Source: Actinomycetota bacterium (lineage in GTDB: Bacteria; Actinomycetota; Acidimicrobiia; Acidimicrobiales; Iamiaceae). From it: a stretch of DNA of 5,292 nt. The notes beneath the pieces were generated by a model. The model was not told the origin of the DNA, searched no databases, and saw only the letters and a program-made list of their open reading frames with translations. Numbering within the stretch: the stretch's first letter is position 1; every line of letters starts with the position of its first letter. The stretch spans positions 1 through 5,292 of the forward strand of contig JAFDWI010000188.1 of NCBI GenBank assembly GCA_018268545.1, read 5' to 3'. A program made the translations under genes and the position numbers. Shown here one piece after another: positions 1-5,292 of this stretch.

Positions 1-381
1 CAGGTGACCCCGCGTGGCCATCGAGCGGATGAACACGTCCGGATCGAGCGCGTGTTCGCTCATCCGGACACGATCACCGAGGATCGCGCCGCCGCTGAAC
101 GGCGACGACGGATCGACCGCGAGCACCGCCGGGCGGATCCCGACCGTGCGGACGTGGCCGACCAACGCACTGGTCAGGGTCGACTTGCCGGCGCCCGGAG
201 CACCGGTGATCCCCACCGTGACTGCTCCCGATGTGCGCGGAAAGACCGCGCGGCCGACGATGCGCGCGTCGGCATCCCCGCGTTCGACGATCGACAAGAC
301 CCGGGCGAGCGCACGGCGGTCGCCGGCCAGCACGGCGGTGACCAGCTCTCGGGGATCGGTGGGTAGTCGCTGCAGGGCCAT
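1..381 (-). CDS. meaB: MeaB/ArgK-family P-loop GTPase, N-terminal part (3' end off the window)
   Basis: This open frame runs from an ATG at 381 to the left edge without a stop, giving 127 residues of a protein that is usually about 310-340 long. A short helical N-terminal region (LVTAVLAGDRRALARVLSIVE, residues 13-33 in part) precedes the Walker A/G1 motif GITGAPGAGKST at residues 57-68. It is followed by the family-specific AVDPSSPFSGGAILGDRVRM at 88-107 and FIRSMATRGHL at 117-127. This combination identifies the MeaB/ArgK (human MMAA-type) group of SIMIBI GTPases. Known members act in the cytosol as GTP-dependent chaperones that load and protect adenosylcobalamin-dependent methylmalonyl-CoA mutase; the old 'LAO/AO transport ATPase' name is misleading. 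A GTG at 411 in the same frame would overlap the upstream permease stop as GTGA and add ten residues. I prefer the ATG because the extra residues resemble no family feature, but coupling makes the GTG possible. The mutase partner is not visible, so the assignment is to the family and not to a specific client. Confidence 0.88.
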   Translation of the reverse strand, partial: MALQRLPTDPRELVTAVLAGDRRALARVLSIVERGDADARIVGRAVFPRTSGAVTVGITGAPGAGKSTLTSALVGHVRTVGIRPAVLAVDPSSPFSGGAILGDRVRMSEHALDPDVFIRSMATRGHL

Positions 382-407
382 CTCGCCGTCCGATGATGGC
401 CCAACGA

Positions 408-1292
408 TCACACCTGCGGCGAACCCGCCGACACCACCGCCGGTCCCCGGCGACGACGGATCAGCGTCGATGCCCCGGACACCGCGGCGAGCGTCCCGCA
501 CGCCACCAACAACAGTCCGGTCGGTACGTGCCACAGTGCGAGCGCCGAGGCGAGCAGCACCACGCACAACGCGGTCTTCATCGCTCCCGCCGGGATCCGC
601 ATGGTGGCCTTGGCCCCCAGGTAGACGCCCGGGAACGCCCCGAGCAGCAGCCCGGCACTCAGCCCGAAGTTGACCGCCCCGAACAGCACATGGCCGAGCA
701 GGGCTGCGGCCACGAGCGGTATCGCCTGGACCAGGTCGGTTCCGACCAGGTCCTTGGGCCGCAAGCCCGGGTGCGCGAGCACCAGCAGCACGATGATGAT
801 CGAACCGGATCCGATCGATGTGAACCCGACCATGAGACCGCCGACCAGACCGATCAACAAGGTGAGGAACGGCCGAACCGGAACCACCGCGCTCGCAGAT
901 CCGCGCCGGTTCGCGATCATCGACTGGAGCGCCATGGCGACCACCCCGGACACGAGGACCGCGCCGATCGCGCTGCGGACGACCTTCTCGGCCGAACCGT
1001 GAGCGCCGAGCAACGAGATCGAATACGCGCCGGCGAACGCCGCCGGGATCGCCGTGGGCAACAGATGCCGCACGATGTCCCAGCGAACATTGCCGGCTCG
1101 TTGGTGGACCGCCGCGCCGACCGGCTTGACGGCGAGCGACACGGCGAGGTCGCTACCGACCGCGGTGGTCGGATCGATGCCGAACACCAGGACCAGCAGG
1201 GGCGTCAACAACGCACCGCCACCCATCCCGGTCATGCCGACGAGCAGTCCGACCAGGAGCCCGGCAGTGGAGAGCTCGACGAGGTGCATCAT
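408..1292 (-). CDS. TauE/SafE-family membrane permease (probable sulfite/sulfur-compound anion transporter)
   Basis: The predicted protein has 294 residues, normal for this family, and is strongly hydrophobic with about eight to nine membrane segments (roughly 8-37, 43-62, 75-97, 104-124, 142-172, 183-206, 209-229, 237-254, 257-275). It shows the two-fold internal repeat typical of TauE/SafE: GMTGMGGG (19-26) followed by AVGSDLA (44-50), echoed by GFTSIGSG (156-163) followed by LVGTDLV (182-188). A basic cluster, RRRR (279-282), lies near the C-terminus. The family moves sulfite, sulfoacetate, sulfate or other anions across the cytoplasmic membrane, and substrate cannot be read from sequence alone. 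The siroheme gene directly upstream and the sulfate-activation genes nearby favour a sulfur oxyanion. The frame stays open upstream to 1493, but that part lies inside the preceding gene and is Arg/Pro-rich shadow. The start is ATG 1292, overlapping the upstream TGA as ATGA. ATG 1289 is one codon later and fits the GAGGT ribosome-binding site at 1300-1296 equally well or better. Confidence 0.85.
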   Translation of the reverse strand: MMHLVELSTAGLLVGLLVGMTGMGGGALLTPLLVLVFGIDPTTAVGSDLAVSLAVKPVGAAVHQRAGNVRWDIVRHLLPTAIPAAFAGAYSISLLGAHGSAEKVVRSAIGAVLVSGVVAMALQSMIANRRGSASAVVPVRPFLTLLIGLVGGLMVGFTSIGSGSIIIVLLVLAHPGLRPKDLVGTDLVQAIPLVAAALLGHVLFGAVNFGLSAGLLLGAFPGVYLGAKATMRIPAGAMKTALCVVLLASALALWHVPTGLLLVACGTLAAVSGASTLIRRRRGPAVVSAGSPQV

Positions 1293-1948
1293 CGGACCTC
1301 GGCGATCGTCGCATCGACCAGTCGGCGTGCTTCTTCGACGTGGCCGTCGCGCAGCATCCCGATGAACGGTCCGTCCAGGAGCGCACGCCAGTCGATGGTT
1401 TCGGTGGAACAACCGGTCGCCTTGACCCGGGCTCGGGCTTCGGCGAGGGTCGCCGCGACCTCGCCGGTTCTCCCACCGAAGAGGTCGTCGCACAGCTCGC
1501 CGACACGATCACGGAGCCACGACGTGAGCGCCGGCGACACCCCGGCGCTCGACACCGCCACGACGACCGGTGCGTCACGGTGCAGCGCCGGGAGGGTGAA
1601 GGTGCAGTTCGCCGGATCATCGGCGCTGTTCACCCACACGCCGGCGGTCTCCGCCGCGGCAGCGACGGAACGGTCGATCGACGGGTTGCCGGTTGCGGTG
1701 ATGGCGAGCCATCGGGACCGCACGTCGCCGGGTCGGAATGCACGCTGTTCGATCGTGACCGCGTGCTCGGCACCCTCGGCCGCCTGGTGAACCGCTTCGT
1801 CGACTTCGGGCGCGACCACGGTGACGATCGCGCCGGCGGCGACGAGGCCGGCGATCTTGCGAGCGGCGATCCTCCCGGCACCGACCACGAGGCACGATCG
1901 TCCTCGCAGATCCAGGACGACGGGGTAATTGCCGTCGGATGCGCTCAT
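1289..1948 (-). CDS. Precorrin-2 dehydrogenase / probable sirohydrochlorin ferrochelatase (siroheme synthase N-terminal type)
   Basis: The 219-residue protein matches the N-terminal (CysG-B/Met8-like) half of siroheme synthase. It starts PVVLDLRGRSCLVVGAG, giving a Rossmann NAD-binding motif VVGAGRIAARK at 21-31. WLAITATGNPSID (80-92) follows, then VNSADDPANCTFTLPAL (106-122) and VVAVSSAGVSPALTSWLRD (129-147). Known members oxidise precorrin-2 to sirohydrochlorin with NAD+, and many also insert Fe2+ to give siroheme. By alignment from memory with Salmonella CysG, Asp110 corresponds to the catalytic Asp104 and Ser134 to Ser128. Retention of the aspartate supports an active enzyme. The methyltransferase half is absent here and is encoded separately and divergently at 1996-2700. 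The C-terminal region after about 150 should form the dimerisation/helical domain. The ATG at 1948 is preceded by GGGGGTGA with 6 bases of spacing. The gene is first in the apparent operon with the permease and the MeaB-type GTPase. Names used for such genes vary (cysG N-terminal, sirC, met8, ylnF), so I give no symbol. Confidence 0.9.
   Translation of the reverse strand: MSASDGNYPVVLDLRGRSCLVVGAGRIAARKIAGLVAAGAIVTVVAPEVDEAVHQAAEGAEHAVTIEQRAFRPGDVRSRWLAITATGNPSIDRSVAAAAETAGVWVNSADDPANCTFTLPALHRDAPVVVAVSSAGVSPALTSWLRDRVGELCDDLFGGRTGEVAATLAEARARVKATGCSTETIDWRALLDGPFIGMLRDGHVEEARRLVDATIAEVR
1296..1300 (-). promoter_or_regulatory. Ribosome-binding site for the TauE/SafE permease
   Basis: A GAGGT on the minus strand lies inside the last codons of the siroheme gene, 3 bases before ATG 1292 and 6 bases before ATG 1289. 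It supports translation initiation at this junction and excludes the longer open frame reaching 1493. The spacing slightly favours ATG 1289, while the ATGA overlap favours 1292. The two choices differ by one residue. Confidence 0.5.
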
Positions 1949-1955
1949 CTAGGCT
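1929..1955 (+). promoter_or_regulatory. Possible promoter for the uroporphyrinogen-III methyltransferase gene
   Basis: On the plus strand TAGGCT (1950-1955) fits a TAnnnT -10 element. TTGCCG (1929-1934) resembles a -35 box, although the 15-base gap is short. Transcription would begin near 1962, downstream of the in-frame ATG at 1939 and upstream of the preferred GTG at 1996. Such matches are common by chance, so this is only a candidate. Its value is that it agrees with the chosen start and lies at the edge of the only non-coding spacer of any size in the window. Confidence 0.2.
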
Positions 1956-1967
1956 CACCCCCGGTGA
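1955..1967. repeat. Short inverted repeat in the divergent spacer, covering the siroheme-gene ribosome-binding site
   Basis: TCACC and GGTGA form perfect 5-base arms around a 3-base centre. In the minus-strand transcript the right part of this stem is the purine-rich GGGGGTGA (1962-1955), 6 bases before the siroheme gene ATG at 1948. A hairpin would therefore cover the likely ribosome-binding site. On DNA it could instead be half of an operator. Five-base arms occur often by chance in GC-rich DNA, so function is speculative. Confidence 0.25.
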
Positions 1968-1995
1968 CACGCGAACCGACATCCGAGCGACTCCG

Positions 1996-2700
1996 GTGAC
2001 CGTGTACCTCGTCGGTGCGGGACCCGGCGACCCCGAACTCGTCACCGTCCGCGGTGCTCGGCTCATCGCTGCGGCCGACGTGATCCTCCACGATCGGCTC
2101 GCCGAACCGCTGCTGGAGCTCGCTCGACCCGACACCGAGCTCGTCGACGTCGGCAAGGCGCCGGGGGCCGCGCCGATCTCCCAGGAACAGATCAACCAAC
2201 TGCTCGTCGAAGCCGGGCGCCGCCACCACTGCGTGGTCCGGCTCAAGGGCGGCGACCCGTACATCTTCGCCCGAGGCGCCGAAGAGGTCGAGGCACTCCG
2301 GCGCGGCGGAATCGACTACACGGTCGTTCCGGGCATCTCCTCGGTGCTGGCGGCGCCCGCCGCGGCCGGTGCCCCCCTCACGACCCGGGGCGTGTCGCGT
2401 ACCTTCACCGTGTTGAGCGGTCACACCGAACCCGACACGTGGCCCGACGGCTACGCGGCGTCGCTGGTCGGCATCGGTGGGACAATCGTGGTGATGATGG
2501 GTGCCGCCCGCATCGCGCGCATCGCCGCCACGCTCATCGCTGCGGGCGCCGACGCCACGACACCGGTCGCCGCGGTCAGGTCCGCGACCACACCCGACGA
2601 GATCGTGGCGCGGGCAACGCTCGGGAACATCGAGCCGGTGCTGCTCGGTTCGCCGAGCGTCTTCGTGATCGGCGAGGTCGCCGGACTCGACCTGCGTTGA
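1996..2700 (+). CDS. cobA: Uroporphyrinogen-III C-methyltransferase (SUMT)
   Basis: The enzyme methylates uroporphyrinogen III twice with S-adenosylmethionine to give precorrin-2, the branch point to siroheme and cobalamin. The predicted 234-residue protein has the tetrapyrrole methylase signatures in order: VYLVGAGPGDPELVTVRG (3-20), the Asp-Arg pair of ADVILHDRL (27-35), VRLKGGDPYIFARG with its GGDP SAM-binding loop (81-94), VVPGISSVLAAPAAAGAPLT (110-129), then a SGH motif (141-143). The reading frame extends back to ATG 1939, but that ATG lies inside the divergent siroheme gene. The first conserved strand begins right after GTG 1996, so I use that start; GTG 2002 is also possible. No strong Shine-Dalgarno sequence precedes it. 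Length is slightly short but within the range for single-domain SUMT. No uroporphyrinogen-III synthase (HemD) or dehydrogenase domain is fused. Position beside the siroheme dehydrogenase and sulfate-activation genes favours a siroheme role over a dedicated cobalamin role. Confidence 0.92.
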   Translation: MTVYLVGAGPGDPELVTVRGARLIAAADVILHDRLAEPLLELARPDTELVDVGKAPGAAPISQEQINQLLVEAGRRHHCVVRLKGGDPYIFARGAEEVEALRRGGIDYTVVPGISSVLAAPAAAGAPLTTRGVSRTFTVLSGHTEPDTWPDGYAASLVGIGGTIVVMMGAARIARIAATLIAAGADATTPVAAVRSATTPDEIVARATLGNIEPVLLGSPSVFVIGEVAGLDLR

Positions 2701-2708
2701 CAACCGGG

Positions 2709-4610
2709 TCATCCGCCGATGATCCCGTTCTCGACGAGTCGGGCGATGATGTCGTTCGCCGCGTGCTCGACGGACGTGACGGTCGTGTCGATGCGGACCT
2801 CGGCATCATCGGGCGCCTCGTAGGGCGCGTCGATGCAGGTGAAGTTCACGAGCTCGCCCCGCTCTGCCTTCGCGTACAGGCCCTTGGGGTCCCGGTCTGC
2901 GGCTACAGCGATCGGCGTGTCCACGAACACCTCGACGAATTCCCCGACACTGAACTGCTCGCGCACCGCTCGACGTTCGGCTTCGTACGGTGAGATGAAG
3001 GCGGCGATCACGACGAGCCCGGCCTCGTGGAGGAGCTTGGCGACCGAACCGGCCCGCCGGATGTTCTCCGATCGGTCTGCCTCGCTGAAACCGAGGTCGC
3101 GGCACAGGCCGTGGCGGAGGTTGTCGCCGTCGAGCAGAAAGGTGTGCACGCCGCGCGCGTGCAGCTTGCGTTCGACGGCGTCCGCGATGGTCGACTTGCC
3201 CGCACCCGACACGCCGGTGAGCCACACCACGGCACTGCCGTGGCCCATCAGTCCCCTCCGGGCGGTACGGTCGACCGACAGATCCTGCCAATGCAGGTCC
3301 GACACGGTTCCCGATGTGTCGTCGATCATGCCGGCCGCGACCGTGTCGTTCGTCAGCCGGTCGATGAGGATCAGTCCGCCGAGGGTTCGATCCCGCGCGT
3401 AGCGATCGATCACGATCGGCGCGTCCAGGGTGACGGCGACGGTTCCGATGTCGTTCAGCCCGAGTGACGCGACGGGCGCTGCGATGCCCGAGGCGATGTC
3501 CACGGCGCGCAACGACGGGCCGACGGTCGCGCCGACGGTCGCCGTGCCGATCTTCGCCCGGTAGCGCCGACCCGGAACGAGCGGTGTTTCGGCCATCCAC
3601 ACCAGTTGCGCGCCGAATCGATCGGCCACGATCGGGGGTTCCGCCGGATCGGCGATCACGTCACCGCGGCTCACGTCCACTTCGTCGCTGAGGGTGAAGG
3701 TGACCGCCTGACCGGCCGTGGCGCGATCGAGGTCTCCTTCGGCGGTGACGATACGGTCCACGACGCTGCGCGCGCCCGAAGGCAGCACGACCACGTCGTC
3801 GCCCGGGGCGATCGTTCCGGCGAGCACTTCACCGGAAAAGCCGCGGAACGACGAATCGGGTCGGTTCACCCACTGCACCGCGAATCGCAGTGGACCTTCC
3901 GCGTCGCGGCCCCGTGCGGGTGCATCTTCGAGCGCGCCGAGCAGACTCGGACCCGAATACCACGCCGTGTTCGGGCTCGGCCCGGTCAGATTGTCGCCGT
4001 TGACGGCGCACAACGGAACGGCGGTCACGCGGTCGATCCCGACCTCGTCGGCGAGTACGGCGTAATCGGCCACGACCGCGTCGAAACGGTCACGGGAGTA
4101 GCCCACCAGGTCGAGCTTGTTGACCGCGAGGATCACCTGGTCGATCCCCATCAGCGCGACCAGGTGCGTGTGGCGGCGTGTCTGCTCGAGGACGCCTCTG
4201 GTCGCGTCGACCAGGATCACGGCGAGATCCGCCGTGGACGCACCGGTTGCCATGTTGCGGGTGTACTGCACGTGGCCGGGAGTGTCGGCGACGATGAACT
4301 GACGACGCGCGGTGGTGAAGAACCGGTAGGCCACGTCGATCGTGATGCCCTGTTCGCGTTCGGCCTGCAAACCGTCGACGAGCAGCGCGAAGTCGAGGTC
4401 CGCGCCACGCGTGCCCACCTTGCGCGAGTCGACCTCGAGGGTGGCGAGCTGATCGTCGAGGACGAGGTCGGCTTCGTAGAGGAGTCGGCCGATCAGCGTC
4501 GACTTCCCGTCGTCCACCGAACCGCACGTGATGAACCGCAACGTCGAACGGGACTCGTGGTCGGCGAGAAACGCGCCGATGTCCGCGACTGCGGTGCCCG
4601 TGGTGCTCAT
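2709..4610 (-). CDS. cysNC: Bifunctional sulfate adenylyltransferase large subunit / APS kinase (CysN-CysC fusion)
   Basis: The 633-residue protein joins two activities. The CysN GTPase (about 20-440) drives APS synthesis by CysD. It has G1 GSVDDGKST (30-38), G2 QGITID (87-92), G3 DTPGH (109-113) and G4 NKLD (164-167), then beta-barrel domains from about 240. A short linker containing DLHWQDLSVDRTARRGL (438-454) leads to APS kinase (about 458-633), which makes PAPS. This half has Walker A GVSGAGKST (466-474), DGDNLRHGL (494-502), the APS-binding stretch RSENIRRAG (513-521) and RDPKGLYAKA (573-582). Length fits other CysNC fusions such as the mycobacterial one. Two departures from family consensus are seen: the G5 region reads CAVNGDN (201-207) where SALxGDN is usual, and FTCID (590-594) replaces the common FTGID of APS kinase. 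Both codons are clear TGC. All catalytic motifs are otherwise intact, so I expect a working enzyme. The ATG directly follows the cysD stop, with GAGGGG at 4625-4620 as ribosome-binding site. Confidence 0.97.
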   Translation of the reverse strand: MSTTGTAVADIGAFLADHESRSTLRFITCGSVDDGKSTLIGRLLYEADLVLDDQLATLEVDSRKVGTRGADLDFALLVDGLQAEREQGITIDVAYRFFTTARRQFIVADTPGHVQYTRNMATGASTADLAVILVDATRGVLEQTRRHTHLVALMGIDQVILAVNKLDLVGYSRDRFDAVVADYAVLADEVGIDRVTAVPLCAVNGDNLTGPSPNTAWYSGPSLLGALEDAPARGRDAEGPLRFAVQWVNRPDSSFRGFSGEVLAGTIAPGDDVVVLPSGARSVVDRIVTAEGDLDRATAGQAVTFTLSDEVDVSRGDVIADPAEPPIVADRFGAQLVWMAETPLVPGRRYRAKIGTATVGATVGPSLRAVDIASGIAAPVASLGLNDIGTVAVTLDAPIVIDRYARDRTLGGLILIDRLTNDTVAAGMIDDTSGTVSDLHWQDLSVDRTARRGLMGHGSAVVWLTGVSGAGKSTIADAVERKLHARGVHTFLLDGDNLRHGLCRDLGFSEADRSENIRRAGSVAKLLHEAGLVVIAAFISPYEAERRAVREQFSVGEFVEVFVDTPIAVAADRDPKGLYAKAERGELVNFTCIDAPYEAPDDAEVRIDTTVTSVEHAANDIIARLVENGIIGG

Positions 4611-5292
4611 CTAGAAGTACCCCTCGCGCTTCTTGCGTTCCATCGAGCCGGAGCCGTCGAAGTCGATGACGCGGCCCTGACGTTCCGATGTCGTCGACGC
4701 CACCATCTCGAGGATCACCGATTCGAGGTCGGTTGCCCGGGATTCGATCCCTCCGGTGAGCGGGTAGCACCCGAGCGTCCGGAACCTGACGGTCCGCGTC
4801 CGGGCAACCTCACCTTCGGCGAAGCGGAAGCGATCGTCGTCGACCATGATCAGCGCGCCGTCACGTTCGACGACCGGCCGCGGCGCCGCGAAGTACAGCG
4901 GGACGACACCGATGTGCTCACGGTGGATGTAGAGCCACACGTCGAGTTCGGTCCAGTTCGACAACGGGAACACGCGTATGCTTTCGCCGGGGTTCAGCCG
5001 GGCGTTGTAGAGCTGCCACAGCTCGGGTCGCTGCCGCTTGGGGTCCCAACGGTGCGCGGCGGACCGGATCGAGAAGATGCGCTCCTTGGCCCGCGATGCT
5101 TCCTCGTCCCGACGGGCACCGCCGAAGGCGAGGTCGAATCCGTGGATGTCGAGCGCCTGTTTGAGCCCTTCGGTCTTCCAGACGTCGGTGTGCACGGCGA
5201 AGCCGTTGTCGAACGGGTTGATCCCGGCCGCGACCGCATCGGGGTTCCGGTGGACGAGCAACTCGACGCCGGGGAGTGCGGCGACGGCATCG
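4611..5292 (-). CDS. cysD: Sulfate adenylyltransferase small subunit CysD (5' end off the window)
   Basis: CysD is the catalytic PP-loop ATP pyrophosphatase subunit of bacterial ATP sulfurylase. With CysN it converts sulfate and ATP to APS and pyrophosphate in the cytosol. The window holds the C-terminal 226 residues, continuous to the right edge. By comparison with E. coli CysD (about 300 residues), roughly the first 75, including the SxGKDS PP-loop, lie outside. Visible family signatures, numbered from the first complete codon, are LLVHRNPD (11-18), KTEGLKQAL (39-47), GGARRDEE (57-64), RWDPK (81-85), RPELW (88-92), FPLSNWTELD (108-117), RFRTLGCYPLTG (169-180), TTSERQGRVID (near 200) and the terminal SMERKKREGYF. 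A TTG at 5261 could be read as a start, but it sits within conserved sequence and the frame continues upstream, so it is internal. The TAG at 4613-4611 abuts the cysNC ATG, the usual order of a cysD-cysNC operon. Nothing in the visible part looks degraded. Confidence 0.96.
   Translation of the reverse strand, partial: DAVAALPGVELLVHRNPDAVAAGINPFDNGFAVHTDVWKTEGLKQALDIHGFDLAFGGARRDEEASRAKERIFSIRSAAHRWDPKRQRPELWQLYNARLNPGESIRVFPLSNWTELDVWLYIHREHIGVVPLYFAAPRPVVERDGALIMVDDDRFRFAEGEVARTRTVRFRTLGCYPLTGGIESRATDLESVILEMVASTTSERQGRVIDFDGSGSMERKKREGYF
4620..4625 (-). promoter_or_regulatory. Ribosome-binding site for cysNC inside the end of cysD
   Basis: GAGGGG on the minus strand lies within the last codons of cysD, 9 bases before the cysNC ATG at 4610. 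Together with the zero-base gap between the cysD TAG and this ATG, it indicates tightly coupled translation of the two subunits of one complex. It supports the 4610 start. Confidence 0.5.

Noticed and set aside
174..404. A 76-codon minus-strand frame at the left edge.
   Set aside because: It overlaps the MeaB-type gene in a different phase. The MeaB frame contains the Walker A and DPSSPF motifs, while this one has none.
393..1790. A 465-codon plus-strand open frame opposite the permease and siroheme genes.
   Set aside because: Its translation is Arg/His/Asp/Gln-rich low-complexity sequence with no recognisable domain, and it lies antisense to two well-supported genes. This is typical of GC-rich DNA.
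1939..1995. An upstream ATG that would extend the methyltransferase by 19 residues.
   Set aside because: It starts inside the divergent siroheme gene, and the extra residues precede the conserved first strand without family similarity.
2675..2693. A 6-base inverted repeat (AGGTCG / CGACCT, 7-base loop) at the end of the methyltransferase gene, considered as a terminator.
   Set aside because: It lies within coding sequence, the stem is short, and no T-run follows on either strand.
1945..2712. A long minus-strand open frame opposite the methyltransferase gene.
   Set aside because: The opposite strand encodes a complete SUMT with all signature motifs. This frame has no family features and a composition typical of antisense shadow.
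2806..3600. A 264-codon minus-strand frame inside cysNC in another phase.
   Set aside because: It is Arg-rich and motif-free, and the overlapping frame carries intact CysN/CysC motifs throughout.
5259..5261. A TTG that could be taken as a start for cysD.
   Set aside because: It falls within the conserved ELLVH region, and the frame is open with CysD-like sequence to the window edge, so the gene is simply truncated by the window.

Overview
The window is GC-rich, densely packed bacterial DNA with six genes and almost no intergenic space. Base composition, short gene overlaps, GTG/ATG starts and a fused CysN-CysC protein suggest a high-GC Gram-positive (Actinomycetota-type) chromosome. That assignment is inferred from general character and no taxonomic marker is present.

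Layout: Positions 1-1948 carry three minus-strand genes. Read in transcription order they are a siroheme-synthase N-terminal-type precorrin-2 dehydrogenase/ferrochelatase (1948-1289), a TauE/SafE-family membrane permease (1292-408), and the N-terminal 127 residues of a MeaB/ArgK-type GTPase that runs off the left edge (381-1). The dehydrogenase and permease overlap by an ATGA. The permease and GTPase are either GTGA-overlapped or 26 bases apart. The set looks like one translationally coupled operon. Divergent from it, across a 47-base spacer, is a plus-strand uroporphyrinogen-III C-methyltransferase (1996-2700). This gene converges, with only 8 bases between stop codons, on a minus-strand cysD-cysNC pair (5292-2709). 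In that pair cysD is truncated at the right edge and its stop codon directly abuts the cysNC ATG.

How the genes work together: CysD with the CysN half makes adenosine 5'-phosphosulfate (APS) from sulfate and ATP. The CysC half phosphorylates APS to PAPS. The methyltransferase converts uroporphyrinogen III to precorrin-2, and the dehydrogenase oxidises precorrin-2 to sirohydrochlorin and probably inserts iron to give siroheme, the cofactor of assimilatory sulfite reductase. The TauE/SafE permease is a plausible exporter or importer of sulfite, sulfate or an organosulfur anion. The window is therefore an assimilatory sulfate-reduction and siroheme module. MeaB is the odd member, since it normally services adenosylcobalamin-dependent methylmalonyl-CoA mutase. 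The reductases themselves (CysH, sulfite reductase) are not in view.

No RNA genes, mobile elements, CRISPR arrays or large repeats are visible, and no stretch above 300 bases lacks a gene. I see no undescribed system. The points most worth a second look are two cysteine substitutions in normally conserved nucleotide-binding motifs of CysNC, the MeaB/TauE/siroheme gene linkage, and a small inverted repeat covering the ribosome-binding site in the divergent spacer.
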